64,000 nucleotides of DNA from Haloterrigena alkaliphila (GCF_017352155.2 NZ_CP071462.1:992001-1056000), one strand, 5' to 3'; numbered from the stretch's first letter, positions 23,519-32,661 are shown. Program-made: numbers and translations. Notes: generated from the sequence alone by a model not told the origin.

Positions 23519-24671
23519 CGCGACCCACGAACACGGCCCGGACTGCGGCTGCGAGGCCTGCGGCGACCCGCGGTCGATGGACTTCCTCGACAGGTACCTG
23601 ACCGTCTGGATCTTCGCCGCGATGGCCGTCGGCGTCGGCCTCGGCCACGTCGCCCCGTCGGTGACCGAACCGATCGGGGAGCTCCACCTCGTGGAGATCG
23701 GCCTGATCCTGATGATGTACCCGCCGCTGGCGAAGGCCGACTACGGGCGGCTGCCGACGGTGTTTCGCAACTGGCGCGTGCTCGGACTGAGCCTCGTCCA
23801 GAACTGGCTCATCGGCCCGACGCTGATGTTCGGGCTCGCGGTGTTCTTCTTCAGCGGGCTCGTCCCCGGCCTCCCGGCGCGTCCCGAGTACTTCCTCGGA
23901 CTCGTGTTCATCGGGATGGCCCGCTGTATCGCGATGGTGCTCGTCTGGAACGAGCTCGCCGAGGGGTCGACCGAGTACGTGACCGGACTCGTGGCCTTTA
24001 ACAGCCTGTTCCAGATCGTCACCTACGGGGTGTACGTCTGGTTCTTCGCGCTGTTTCTGCCGCCGCTACTCGGTATGGAAGCGCTCGCTGCCGAGATTAC
24101 GACGTTCAATATCTCGCCGGAACAGGTGTTCTACGCCATCGCGGTCTTCCTCGGCATCCCCTTCGCGGGCGGCATCCTCACCCGCTACGTCGGCACCCGG
24201 ACCAAGGGTGAGGAGTGGTACGAGGACGAGTTCGTTCCGAAGATCGATCCCGTGACGCTGGTCGCGCTGCTGTTCACCGTCGTGGTCATGTTCGCCACCC
24301 AGGGCGAGAACATCGTCGCCGCGCCGGCGGACGTCCTGCTGATCGCCGTCCCGCTCACGATCTACTTCGTCGTCATGTTCCTCGTGAGCTTCGGCATGGG
24401 CCGGGGCGTCGGCGCCGACTACTCGACGACGACGGCCATCGGCTTCACCGCGGCCTCGAACAACTTCGAACTCGCAATCGCCGTCGCGGTCGCCGTCTTC
24501 GGCGTCGGCTCCAGCGTCGCCTTCGCGACCGTCGTCGGCCCGCTCATCGAGGTGCCCGTCCTGCTCGCGCTTGTCAACGTCGCGCTGTACTTCCAGCGGA
24601 AACTGGACTGGGGCGGGCGCGACGCCGACGCGCTGGGCGCATCGACGCGAGAGACACCGACCGACGATTAA
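23511..24671 (+). CDS. acr3: Arsenite efflux permease Acr3
   Basis: A 386-residue membrane protein of the bile-acid:Na symporter superfamily with about ten helices. The Acr3 hallmark MARCIAMVLVWNELAEGS, containing the essential Cys, is present, as is AIGFTAASNNFELAIAVAVA in a later helix. A cysteine-rich N-terminal tail (GPDCGCEACGDP) precedes helix 1 and could bind arsenite. Overlaps arsR by 8 bases, so translational coupling is likely. Exports As(III) after reduction by ArsC. Confidence 0.95.
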   Translation: MSNATHEHGPDCGCEACGDPRSMDFLDRYLTVWIFAAMAVGVGLGHVAPSVTEPIGELHLVEIGLILMMYPPLAKADYGRLPTVFRNWRVLGLSLVQNWLIGPTLMFGLAVFFFSGLVPGLPARPEYFLGLVFIGMARCIAMVLVWNELAEGSTEYVTGLVAFNSLFQIVTYGVYVWFFALFLPPLLGMEALAAEITTFNISPEQVFYAIAVFLGIPFAGGILTRYVGTRTKGEEWYEDEFVPKIDPVTLVALLFTVVVMFATQGENIVAAPADVLLIAVPLTIYFVVMFLVSFGMGRGVGADYSTTTAIGFTAASNNFELAIAVAVAVFGVGSSVAFATVVGPLIEVPVLLALVNVALYFQRKLDWGGRDADALGASTRETPTDD

Positions 24672-24705
24672 CCGACCTCACACACCCACATACCCACGAC
24701 CACCG

Positions 24706-25152
24706 ATGCCACCAACCACCGATTCCACCGACACGACCCGTATCGCATTCATGTGCGTCCGCAACGCCGGGCGCTCCCAGATGGCCACCGCCTTCGCCGA
24801 GCGCGAACGTGAGGAGCGCGGCCTCGAGGACAGCGTCGAGATCCTGACCGGCGGTACCGACCCCGCCGATGCGGTTCACGACGGCGTGCTCGAGGCGATG
24901 GCCGGCGCCGGCTTCGACCTCTCGGACCGGACGCCCCGCGAGATCACGGTCGAGGAACTGCGCTCCTGTGACTACGTCGCGACGATGGGCTGTTCGACGC
25001 TCGACGTCGGCACCGTCGGCGACGACGTCGACGTCCGCGACTGGGCGCTCGAGGACCCCGGCGAAGCCGATCCCGAGCGGGTCCGCGAGATCCGCGACGA
25101 GGTCGAACGGCGGGTCGTGGCGCTGTTCGACGAACTCGAGGCGACCGGCTGA
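24706..25152 (+). CDS. arsC: Arsenate reductase ArsC (LMW phosphatase type)
   Basis: A 148-residue protein with the CX5R active-site loop FMCVRNAGRSQMATAF (Cys at 17) and a downstream cysteine pair SCDYVATMGC that fits the relay cysteines of thioredoxin-linked ArsC. A C-terminal DWALEDPGEADPE gives the conserved Asp of the LMW protein tyrosine phosphatase fold. It converts As(V) to As(III), the substrate of Acr3. Third gene of the ars cassette, 34 bases after acr3. Confidence 0.92.
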   Translation: MPPTTDSTDTTRIAFMCVRNAGRSQMATAFAEREREERGLEDSVEILTGGTDPADAVHDGVLEAMAGAGFDLSDRTPREITVEELRSCDYVATMGCSTLDVGTVGDDVDVRDWALEDPGEADPERVREIRDEVERRVVALFDELEATG

Positions 25153-25407
25153 TCTGCGTCCGAAGAGTTCCCGAGACGCGCTCGAGTACGCTATATAGAA
25201 GTCGAGTGTCGCCCGGTGCCAGCGACGGAATCGCAGTCGGTTCAGAAATCCATTCGAACGCTATTGTGCAGTTATCAGCGTATATAGGCCCTATACTTAC
25301 GGATCGTTCCGACCTCCAATAGAGGCCAGTATCTAGATGTACTGGAACGTACGAATATATACCGCTCATAGCATCGCTTTTCTATCAACTGTGGCTCCCT
25401 TCTGGTG
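25153..25407 (+). promoter_or_regulatory. pstS promoter region with two inverted repeats
   Basis: 255 AT-rich bases. GTATATAGGCCCTATAC (25280-25296) is a near-perfect inverted repeat sharing TATATAGG with the pstB promoter. CCAGTA - N8 - TACTGG (25326-25345) is a perfect 6-bp inverted repeat around TCTAGA. The TATA is probably AATATATA (25354-25361), placing the start of transcription near 25387, about 20 bases before the ATG. Likely binding sites for a phosphate regulator. Confidence 0.6.
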
Positions 25408-26370
25408 ATGGCAGACAACCAGTTCGGACGCGACGCGGTATCGCGACGGAAGTTCATCGCCGCGACAGGTGCTATGGGTACGGCCGCTATCGCGGGTTGC
25501 AGTGAAATGACCGGCGAGGACGGCGGCGGAGAAGTCATCGTGAAGGGGTCGAGCACCGTCTTCCCGATCTCGGACGAGATGGCCCAGCGGTTCATGGACG
25601 AGAACGGGAGCGTCAACGTCACGGTCGACTCGACCGGGAGCGGTGGCGGCTTCGAGAACCACTTCTGTCCGGGCAACGCCGACATCAACGGCTCATCGCG
25701 GCAGATCAAGTCGGAAGAGGAGGACCACTGTGCGGAGAACGACGTCACGCCGATCGAGATGCACATCGCGGGCGACGCGCTCACGGTGGCCGTCAGCCCC
25801 GATAACGACTGGGTCGATAGCATGACCTTCGACGAACTGTCGCAGATCTGGGCCGACGACAGCGTCACCACGTGGGCCGACGTCAACTCAGACTGGCCCG
25901 ACGAGGAAATCGAGCTCTACGGCCCCGCCACGACCTCAGGGACCTACGACTGGTTCACCGAGAACGTCAACGGCGGCAGCCACCGGACCGAGTACGAGGG
26001 CACCGAGGACGACAACACCATCATTCAGGGCCTCGAGAACAGCCAGTACGCGATGGGGTACTTCGGCTACGCGTACTACGCCGAAAACGAGGACCGCGTC
26101 AAGGCGCTCGAGATCGCAGAGAGCGACGGCGACGAGCCGTCCGCCCCGAGCCTGCAGGCGGCCAGCGAGGGAACGTATCCGCTGGCCCGACCGCTGTTCG
26201 TCTACCCCTCCGAGGAGGCGCTCCAGCGCGAGGAGGTCTACGATTTCATGGAGTTCTACCTCGAGAACTCCAACGCCGACTGGATCGCGGACGAGGTCGG
26301 CTACGTCCCCGCGAACCAGGATATGGTCGACGAAAACAGGAGCAAACTCGAGGACGCGGCGGGCGAGTAA
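25408..26370 (+). CDS. pstS: Phosphate-binding lipoprotein PstS
   Basis: A 320-residue solute-binding protein. The N-terminus (VSRRKFIAATGAMGTAAIAG then CSE) carries a Tat motif and lipobox. The mature part has the PstS pattern VKGSSTVFPISDEMAQRFMD, STGSGGGFENHFCPGNADIN GSSRQI and YGPATTSGTYDWFTE, which form the phosphate pocket. It delivers phosphate to PstCA and, like other PstS proteins, may also bind arsenate. A GTG at 25405 is an alternative start. Confidence 0.95.
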   Translation: MADNQFGRDAVSRRKFIAATGAMGTAAIAGCSEMTGEDGGGEVIVKGSSTVFPISDEMAQRFMDENGSVNVTVDSTGSGGGFENHFCPGNADINGSSRQIKSEEEDHCAENDVTPIEMHIAGDALTVAVSPDNDWVDSMTFDELSQIWADDSVTTWADVNSDWPDEEIELYGPATTSGTYDWFTENVNGGSHRTEYEGTEDDNTIIQGLENSQYAMGYFGYAYYAENEDRVKALEIAESDGDEPSAPSLQAASEGTYPLARPLFVYPSEEALQREEVYDFMEFYLENSNADWIADEVGYVPANQDMVDENRSKLEDAAGE

Positions 26371-26415
26371 GGCGGACCACAGATTCGATTTTTCGGGAGG
26401 AAAACCGGATAGAAA

Positions 26416-27357
26416 ATGAGTGATACATCACTAGAAGCCGATCTCACGCGATCGGCGAACGGACGAATCGCAAAGGAACGGCTGTACCACGGGCTGTTGT
26501 TCTGCTGTGCGGCGCTGACGGTCTTCGTGACGGTCAGCATCGTCGCCACGCTGGCGATCGACGCCCTCGAATTCTTCGGGCGCGTCGACCCGTACGCGTT
26601 CTTCACCGGAACGGAGTGGGTCCTGCGGGGCGATAACCCGATTCTCGGTATCCTGCCGCTACTGTCCGCCACGCTCGTCGTGACGATCGTCTCGGCGCTC
26701 GTCGCGATCCCGATCGGCACGGCGGCCGCGGTCTATCTGAGCGAATACGCGAGCGATCGGATGCGGTCGGTGCTGAAGCCGGCGCTCGAGATCCTCGCGG
26801 GGATTCCGACCGTCGTGTACGGATTCTTCGCGCTCGTGTACCTGACGCCGTGGCTTCAGGGACTGGGACTCGAGGTGAGCCTGTTCAACCTGCTCTCCGC
26901 GTCGATCATGGTCGGGATCATGATCATCCCGATGGTCTCCTCGATCAGCGAGGACGCGATGAGCGCCGTTCCGGACTCGCTGCGACAGGCGGGGTACGGC
27001 CTCGGTGCCACGAAGTTCGAGGTCTCGACGAAGATCGTCATCCCCGCGTCGATCTCGGGGATCTTCTCCTCGTACATTCTGGCGCTCTCGCGAGCGATCG
27101 GCGAGACGATGATCGTCGTGGTGGCCGGCGGCAGCCGGGCCCGAATGTTCAACCCGTCCGAGCCGTTCGCGAATCTCCTCAACTCCGGACAGACGATGAC
27201 CGCCGCCATGGTGCAGGCGGTGACGACGGATCTGGCCGGCGGAACCGACGGCTACTACTCGATGTTCGCGATCGGATTGACGCTGTTCGCCATCACCTTC
27301 AGTATGAACCTGCTCAGCAACCGTATCGCCGCACGCTACCGGGAGGAGTACCAATGA
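26416..27357 (+). CDS. pstC: Phosphate ABC permease PstC
   Basis: A 313-residue permease with six helices. The EAA-like coupling loop is in VPDSLRQAGYGLGATKFEVS TKIVIPASISGIF, and ALSRAIGETMIVVVAGG is typical of PstC. A GGGAGGAAAA ribosome-binding site lies upstream. 45 bases after pstS, and followed by a 17-codon mini-ORF before pstA. Confidence 0.95.
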   Translation: MSDTSLEADLTRSANGRIAKERLYHGLLFCCAALTVFVTVSIVATLAIDALEFFGRVDPYAFFTGTEWVLRGDNPILGILPLLSATLVVTIVSALVAIPIGTAAAVYLSEYASDRMRSVLKPALEILAGIPTVVYGFFALVYLTPWLQGLGLEVSLFNLLSASIMVGIMIIPMVSSISEDAMSAVPDSLRQAGYGLGATKFEVSTKIVIPASISGIFSSYILALSRAIGETMIVVVAGGSRARMFNPSEPFANLLNSGQTMTAAMVQAVTTDLAGGTDGYYSMFAIGLTLFAITFSMNLLSNRIAARYREEYQ

Positions 27358-27407
27358 ACCGAGCGACCACCGCGAACGTCACGTTCACAACGGAGGTGGA
27401 TCGCTGA
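27354..27407 (+). CDS. Possible 17-codon coupling ORF between pstC and pstA
   Basis: ATG at 27354 overlaps the pstC stop (ATGA). The frame encodes MNRATTANVTFTTEVDR and its TGA overlaps the pstA ATG (TGATG). Such chained overlaps would carry ribosomes across the gap. The pstA ribosome-binding site GGAGGTGG lies inside the ORF. It may be chance. Confidence 0.3.
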   Translation: MNRATTANVTFTTEVDR

Positions 27408-29044
27408 TGGCGACGACCGACGAGCCGACGGACTCCTGGTTCGGCGCGGACGGGCAGGTGAGCCAGCTCCGCGGTGTGCTGTTCAAAGCCGGCTGCCTCG
27501 GCGCGACGCTGCTCGCGCTGTTCCTCGTGTTCGTCTTCCTCGTCTACGTGGCGGTCGACGCGATCGAACCGGGAACGGCCGACCCGGCCTGGTGGGCGAC
27601 GGTCGTCGCGACCGTCGCTGTTCCGGGGGCCACCCTCGCGATCTACTACTACCGCTTCGATCCACGGGCGGGTGAAGTCGCGTACACGGCGCTCGGACTG
27701 CCCGTCGCCGCGACGCTGCTCGCCGGCGGCGTCGGCATCGTTTTCAGACACATCGTCAGCCCGTACGAGTGGCTCGCGCTCGTCGTCGCGGCGCTCGTCG
27801 CGTACGGCGCGCTCGAGGCCCACGAACGAGTTCGGAGGGCCGGCGCGTTCGAGCGGGCCGCAGTTGCCGTTGTCGTGCTCGCGCTCACGATCGTCGGACT
27901 CCCGGGACTCGTCCCGAGCCTTCGAGGGATGATACTGTCGCTCCCGGTCCTTCCGACGGCATCGCTATCGCTGCTGGGTACGTTCGTCGCACCGATCGCG
28001 CTGGCTGCCGGCTGGTACGTCCGTCGCGTCCGCGAGAGCGAGCGCGCGGGCCTGATCGCCGGCGGCGCGACGTTCGCCGCGGCCGCTCTGGGCGTCGCCG
28101 CCGAACCGATCGCGGGCGTCTCCTGGACGACGTGGATCATCCTGACGACGGTCATTGGCGTTCCCGTCGGTCTGTACGTTGAGGGCGTTCTCAGACGCGG
28201 CGAGGGCATCTCCGGACTCGCGTTACCCGTCGTACTCGCGGCCGGCGCGGTCGTCTGCGCCGTCGTCGTCGAAACGGCCGGGTTCACCGGGCCCGACGTC
28301 TGGCTCGATTGGGAGTTCCTGACTACCGCTCACAACCGGACACCGCGTGAAGCCGGGATCTATCCCGCGCTCGTCGGATCGGTGATGATGATCATCGTCG
28401 TGGCCGTCGCGGCGTTCCCCGTGGGCGTCGGCGCCGCGATCTACCTCGAGGAGTACGCGCCGAACGAGGGACTACTCGGATCGTTCGTCGAACTCATCGA
28501 GGTCAATATCGCGAACCTCGCCGGGGTGCCGTCGGTGGTCTACGGACTGCTCGGGCTGGCTCTGTTCGTCAAATCGGGCGGGTTGCAACCCGGCATCGTT
28601 ATCGTGGGCGGCCTGACGGTCGCGCTGCTCATTCTACCGATCGTCATCGTCTCCGCCCAGGAGGCGATCCGAGCGGTCCCCGACTCCCAGCGAGAGGCGG
28701 CCTACGGCATGGGCGCGACGAGGTGGCAGACGGTCCGGAGCGTCGTCCTGCCGCGGGCGATGCCCGGCATCATGACCGGAACGATCCTCGCGCTCGGCCG
28801 CGCGATCGGCGAGACGGCGCCGCTGCTGATGGTCGGCGTCGCGGCGGTCGTCCGGATCTCGCCGGATTCGTTCTACGGGCTGTTCAACGCGATGCCGCGA
28901 CAGCTCTACTCGTGGGCGCAGTTAGCGAAGCCCGACTTCTATCACGGCGTCCTGGCAGCTGGCGTCCTCGTGCTGCTCGTCGTCCTCCTGATGATGAACG
29001 GCACCGCGATCCTCCTTCGCAACAAGTATCAACGAAGCGACTGA
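27407..29044 (+). CDS. pstA: Phosphate ABC permease PstA with long N-terminal membrane extension
   Basis: A 545-residue protein. The C-terminal 230 residues are a normal PstA: ALVGSVMMIIVVAVAAFPVG, YLEEYAPNEGLLGSF, the coupling loop VPDSQREAAYGMGATRWQTV, and LGRAIGETAPLLMVG. The first 300 residues add about eight extra hydrophobic helices before it. Long PstA proteins are known in haloarchaea. There is no pstB next to it, so the ATPase must come from the pstB gene 6 kb upstream. Confidence 0.93.
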   Translation: MATTDEPTDSWFGADGQVSQLRGVLFKAGCLGATLLALFLVFVFLVYVAVDAIEPGTADPAWWATVVATVAVPGATLAIYYYRFDPRAGEVAYTALGLPVAATLLAGGVGIVFRHIVSPYEWLALVVAALVAYGALEAHERVRRAGAFERAAVAVVVLALTIVGLPGLVPSLRGMILSLPVLPTASLSLLGTFVAPIALAAGWYVRRVRESERAGLIAGGATFAAAALGVAAEPIAGVSWTTWIILTTVIGVPVGLYVEGVLRRGEGISGLALPVVLAAGAVVCAVVVETAGFTGPDVWLDWEFLTTAHNRTPREAGIYPALVGSVMMIIVVAVAAFPVGVGAAIYLEEYAPNEGLLGSFVELIEVNIANLAGVPSVVYGLLGLALFVKSGGLQPGIVIVGGLTVALLILPIVIVSAQEAIRAVPDSQREAAYGMGATRWQTVRSVVLPRAMPGIMTGTILALGRAIGETAPLLMVGVAAVVRISPDSFYGLFNAMPRQLYSWAQLAKPDFYHGVLAAGVLVLLVVLLMMNGTAILLRNKYQRSD

Positions 29045-29277
29045 CCGTTTCCGCTTCTCATTCTTGACGGACGGGCTCGGAATCGTTCCGTCTCGAACCC
29101 GCGGGATGACCCCGCTCGAGCGAGTCACACGCCGCCGGTTTAGCGACGGCGCGCGGAGTTCGGGACGCCGTCGACTACGACTCCGACCCGCTCACACAGT
29201 ACTCCTACAGTCGTCACGGGACCGGTCCGTACCCCTCCTAGCAATCGTCTTGTGTCGATCCGTCGTCGGTTCCGGTG
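29045..29277. other. Intergenic gap after pstA, no feature recognised
   Basis: 233 bases between pstA and a small zinc-finger gene. A T-containing stretch just after the pstA stop (CCGTTTCCGCTTCTCATTCTTG, near 29045-29066) could serve as a terminator. No gene or repeat recognised. Confidence 0.4.
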
Positions 29278-29427
29278 ATGGCCAACGATCCCCAGACCTG
29301 CCCGATCTGCGAGTTCAGTAGCGACGCCGAGACGGACGTTTACACGCACCTGCTGACCAGTCACCGGAAGCGCGCGATCACCGAGACGTTACTCGAGGTC
29401 CGGCCCGCGCACGCGCCGCAACGATAA
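29278..29427 (+). CDS. C2H2 zinc-finger microprotein
   Basis: A 49-residue protein, MANDPQTCPICEFSSDAETD then VYTHLLTSHRKRAITETLLE. The spacing CPIC-x12-HLLTSH gives a C2H2 zinc knuckle, followed by a basic helix. Small haloarchaeal zinc-finger proteins of this size are common and some regulate transcription or biofilm traits. ATG at 29278 and TAA at 29425-29427; codon use is typical. Confidence 0.75.
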   Translation: MANDPQTCPICEFSSDAETDVYTHLLTSHRKRAITETLLEVRPAHAPQR

Positions 29428-30042
29428 ACGCGGCGAGCGGCGTCCCGTTTTCACTCCTCCCCGAAGCGACCCGGGCTCGACCGAACGCGACCCGAGCCCG
29501 ACGGCGGCCGAAACGACCTGTACGAAAGAGCGCTGCCGGGTCCGCGCCGCGCGCCGCGTCGGGAGTCGCCGCCAGGTCGGTGTGATGATGGCACGCACTC
29601 GGTCGGACGGCGACGGGGATCGATCGCACGTGCGATTCCTCGAGGATGACGAGGGTAACTGGCTGGGGGTGCGGCTTCGAGTCGGCGCACGCGCTCGCGA
29701 ACCCGCTCGACGGCCCGTCGGTCGGCGTCCGGCCGGCGGCAGCCGTCCCTCGAGCCCGGGATCGGCGGCTCGAGGCGGAATCGATGGCGCGGATCTGACA
29801 GCGTGGGTTGGTCGCCGCGGACGTCCCATAACGGTTGCTAGTAGGGGTCTTTGGGCGATCCGTCCGCTATGAGCCACACTGAGCACTATATATCGCTCCG
29901 TTCGATACCGGAGTCCGGGCCGACGACCGGTACCGGTCGGTACGGACCGACGGGGACCGGTAGTGAGCGCTCCATACGACAACTAGAAGCGGCTTTGTAC
30001 GGCTCCGGATTCCCCGTAGATACGGAGTCGTTCGAGACCCAT
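29428..30042. other. 615-base stretch without a recognised gene
   Basis: Several long open frames cross this stretch but look like chance frames in GC-rich DNA (Arg-, Ser- and Pro-rich translations). The right part (29878-30000) has a TATA-like ACTATATATCG (29884-29894) and many CCGGTACCGG-type short inverted repeats, perhaps the promoter and leader of the next gene. Confidence 0.5.
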
Positions 30043-30276
30043 ATGAGCGAATCTTCAGGCGGATACGACGACCGGACCGTCGGGCGGCGACTAGCGGACG
30101 CGGCGGACGAGACGGACGGCGACCGGCCGACCGATCTCGAGTGTATCGTCGTCCAGTATCGGGATCGGCCGGACCGCTGTACGATCACGCCCCGGGAGTG
30201 CTCGGAGGGAGATCAGCTGACCCACTGGCTGTCGGTGGACGTGTCGGCGACCGTCGATCTCGACGAGGTTCGGTGA
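30043..30276 (+). CDS. DUF7511-like small haloarchaeal protein
   Basis: A 77-residue protein, MSESSGGYDDRTVGRRLADA. The core LECIVVQYRDRPDRCTITPR then LTHWLSVDVSATVDLDEVR matches a small haloarchaeal family that I recall as DUF7511 (function unknown). ATG 30043 is preferred because the conserved core starts about 25 residues later; in-frame ATGs at 29851 and 29869 would add a region of unlike composition. Confidence 0.7.
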   Translation: MSESSGGYDDRTVGRRLADAADETDGDRPTDLECIVVQYRDRPDRCTITPRECSEGDQLTHWLSVDVSATVDLDEVR

Positions 30277-30435
30277 TCGCTGGCGGCGCCCGCCGCGGGA
30301 CCGTCGCCGCACCCGTCACCTGTCAGTGTCGCTGACGTCCACCGTCGGCGGGGAATCGCCAGCCCCGAGCCGGCCCAGAACAGTACCTTTATCAATCGCA
30401 CGGGGATAGGCCTACCTAAGATTACTCATCGTCTT

Positions 30436-31668
30436 ATGGCAGGAACTCAACAACCGGAGGTGAACATCGGGCTCGTCGGTCACGTCGACCACGGCAAGAC
30501 GACGCTGGTGCAAGCCCTCAGCGGCTCGTGGACGGACCAGCACAGCGAGGAGATGAAACGCGGGATCTCCATCCGGCTGGGCTACGCGGACGCGACGTTC
30601 CGTTACTGCGAGGGCCTCGAGGAACCCGAGTGTTACACCGTCGAGGAGGAGTGTCCGGACGGCTCCGAGAGCGAGCCGCTACGAACCGTGTCGTTCGTCG
30701 ACGCCCCGGGCCACGAGACCCTGATGGCGACGATGCTGTCGGGCGCCTCGCTGATGGACGGCGCGGTGCTGGTCGTCAGCGCCAACGAACCCGTCCCCCA
30801 GCCCCAGACCGAGGAGCACCTGATGGCGCTGGACATCATCGGCATCGACAACATCGTCATCGCCCAGAACAAGGTCGACCTCGTCAGCGGCGATCAGGCG
30901 CGCCAGAACTACGAGGAGATCCAGGAGTTCGTCGAGGGGACCGTCGCGGAGGGGGCCCCCGTCGTCCCGGTCTCGGCGGGCCAGGAGGTCAACATGGACC
31001 TGCTGATCCAGGCGATCGAGGAGGAGATCCCCACGCCCGAGCGGGATCCCGACGCCGATCCGCGGATGCACGTCGCCCGCAGTTTCGACATCAACAAGCC
31101 GGGGACCAGGGCTTCGGAGCTCGCCGGCGGCGTCCTCGGCGGCAGCCTCGTGCAGGGCGAACTCGAGGTCGACGACGAGATCGAGATCCGACCCGGCCGC
31201 GAGATCGAGGAGGGCGGCCAGACCGAGTACGTCCCGATCGAGACGACGGTCCGCTCCCTGCAGGCCGGCGGCGAGTCGGTCGATACGGTCACGCCGGGCG
31301 GCCTGCTCGGCGTCGGGACCGGCCTCGACCCCTCGCTGACGAAGGGCGACGCGCTGGCCGGCCGGCTGGCCGGGCCGCCGGGCTCGCTCCCGCCGACGTG
31401 GGACGGCTTCACGATGGACGTCGACCTGCTCGACCGCGTCGTCGGCGCCGAGAGCGGCGAGACGGTCGACGAGATCAGCACCGGCGAACCGCTGATGATG
31501 ACCGTCGGCACCGCGACCACCGTGGGCGCCGTCACCAGCGCCCGCGAGGGCGAGTGCGAGGTCAACTTGAAGCGGCCCGTCGCCGCCGAACCGGGCGCGA
31601 AGATCGCCATCAACCGCCGCATCGGCGCGCGCTGGCGGCTGATCGGGCTCGGAACGCTCAAGGAGTAG
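30436..31668 (+). CDS. eif2g: Translation initiation factor aIF2 subunit gamma
   Basis: A 410-residue GTPase. G1 is [19 protein letters not shown] (residues 12-30), the switch region is [10 protein letters not shown]3 is [11 protein letters not shown], and G4 is AQNKVDLV. An aIF2-gamma zinc knuckle is present near residues 57-74 ([16 protein letters not shown]). Domains II and III follow with [10 protein letters not shown] and [13 protein letters not shown]. With alpha and beta subunits it brings Met-tRNAi to the ribosome. First gene of a five-gene operon. CTTTATCAA near 30386 is the likely TATA. Confidence 0.97.
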   Translation: MAGTQQPEVNIGLVGHVDHGKTTLVQALSGSWTDQHSEEMKRGISIRLGYADATFRYCEGLEEPECYTVEEECPDGSESEPLRTVSFVDAPGHETLMATMLSGASLMDGAVLVVSANEPVPQPQTEEHLMALDIIGIDNIVIAQNKVDLVSGDQARQNYEEIQEFVEGTVAEGAPVVPVSAGQEVNMDLLIQAIEEEIPTPERDPDADPRMHVARSFDINKPGTRASELAGGVLGGSLVQGELEVDDEIEIRPGREIEEGGQTEYVPIETTVRSLQAGGESVDTVTPGGLLGVGTGLDPSLTKGDALAGRLAGPPGSLPPTWDGFTMDVDLLDRVVGAESGETVDEISTGEPLMMTVGTATTVGAVTSAREGECEVNLKRPVAAEPGAKIAINRRIGARWRLIGLGTLKE

Positions 31669-31690
31669 CGACGAGGACGACGAGAGACGA

Positions 31691-32083
31691 ATGACCACGT
31701 CGACGCGAGCGGCCCTCGATACGAGCGCGCTCATGATGCCCGTCGAACTCGACGTTCGCCTGTTCGACGAACTCGAGCGACTCCTCGACGACTTCGAGCC
31801 GACGGCCCCGCAGGCCGTCCTCGAAGAACTGCGCCGCCTCTCGGAGAAAGGCGGTCAGGAGGGGACGGCCGCGAACGTCGGCCACGATCTGGCGACCGAA
31901 CGCTGTCTCGTCGTCGACACGGAGGCGTCGTACGCCGACGACGCGCTGGTCGAACTCGCTCGCGGGGGCGGCGTCGACTACGTCGTCACGAACGATCGCC
32001 CGCTGCGCGACCGGGTGCTCGAGGCGAGTGTACCGGTAATTGCATTACGCGGGAGAAACAAGTTAGCGATCACTCAACCATAG
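31691..32083 (+). CDS. PIN-domain protein linked to aIF2-gamma and rpo7
   Basis: A 130-residue PIN nuclease fold. RAALDTSALMMPVELDVRLF gives the first Asp, with AVLEELRRLSEKG for the conserved Glu and VDYVVTNDRPLRDRVLEASV PVIALRG for later acidic residues. The type resembles archaeal Fcf1-like or VapC9 rRNA-processing proteins. There is no antitoxin partner, and the position between aIF2-gamma and rpo7 is conserved in archaea, which argues for a housekeeping RNase role. Confidence 0.88.
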   Translation: MTTSTRAALDTSALMMPVELDVRLFDELERLLDDFEPTAPQAVLEELRRLSEKGGQEGTAANVGHDLATERCLVVDTEASYADDALVELARGGGVDYVVTNDRPLRDRVLEASVPVIALRGRNKLAITQP

Positions 32084-32659
32084 ATGTACAAACGGGTCAG
32101 ACTGAAAGACACGGTAGAAGTACCGCCGGAGGAGCTCGGCGACGTCTCGCCGGACCTCGTGAAGCGACTGCTGCAGGACAAACTCGAGGGGCGCATGGAC
32201 GAGGAGGTCGGCAGCGTCGTCTCGGTCACCGAGGTCCACGACATCGGTGAGGGGACGGTGTTGCCCAACCACCCGGGCGTCTACTACGAGGCCGATTTCG
32301 ACGCCGTCACCTTCGATCCGCAGATGCAGGAAGTCGTCGACGGCACCGTCGTCGAGGTCGTCGAGTTCGGCGCCTTCGTCGGCATCGGCCCCGTCGACGG
32401 CCTGCTGCACGTCTCGCAGATCAGCGACGAGTACCTCGCGTTCGACGGCGAGAACCAGCGGCTCTCCTCGAACGAATCCGACCGCGCGCTCGGCGTCGAC
32501 GACGCCGTCCGCGCCCGCATCGTCACCAAGAGCATCGACGAGCGCAACCCCCGGGACTCGAAGATCGGGCTCACCGCGAAACAGCCCGGCCTGGGCAAGC
32601 ACGGTTGGCTCGAGGAAGAGCACGAGAAACGCGAAGCGACGACGGCCGAGGGTGAGTAA
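32084..32659 (+). CDS. rpo7: RNA polymerase subunit Rpo7 (RpoE')
   Basis: A 191-residue subunit of the polymerase stalk. The N-terminal RNP domain (MYKRVRLKDTVEVPPEELGD, ILPNHPGVYYEADFDAVTF-type region) is followed by an S1 domain at about residues 82-165 (GTVVEVVEFGAFVGIGPVDG LLHVSQISD). The start codon directly follows the PIN gene stop. Partners Rpo4 elsewhere in the genome. Last 10 residues are acidic. Confidence 0.97.
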   Translation: MYKRVRLKDTVEVPPEELGDVSPDLVKRLLQDKLEGRMDEEVGSVVSVTEVHDIGEGTVLPNHPGVYYEADFDAVTFDPQMQEVVDGTVVEVVEFGAFVGIGPVDGLLHVSQISDEYLAFDGENQRLSSNESDRALGVDDAVRARIVTKSIDERNPRDSKIGLTAKQPGLGKHGWLEEEHEKREATTAEGE

Positions 32660-32661
32660 CC

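Noticed and set aside
29389-29982. A 197-codon minus-strand frame in the gap after the zinc-finger gene
   Set aside because: Arg/Ser/Pro-rich translation without hydrophobic core or motif, and overlaps the zinc-finger gene's end.
31691-32083. PIN protein considered as a VapC toxin
   Set aside because: No antitoxin neighbour and a conserved position between aIF2-gamma and rpo7 point to housekeeping RNA processing.
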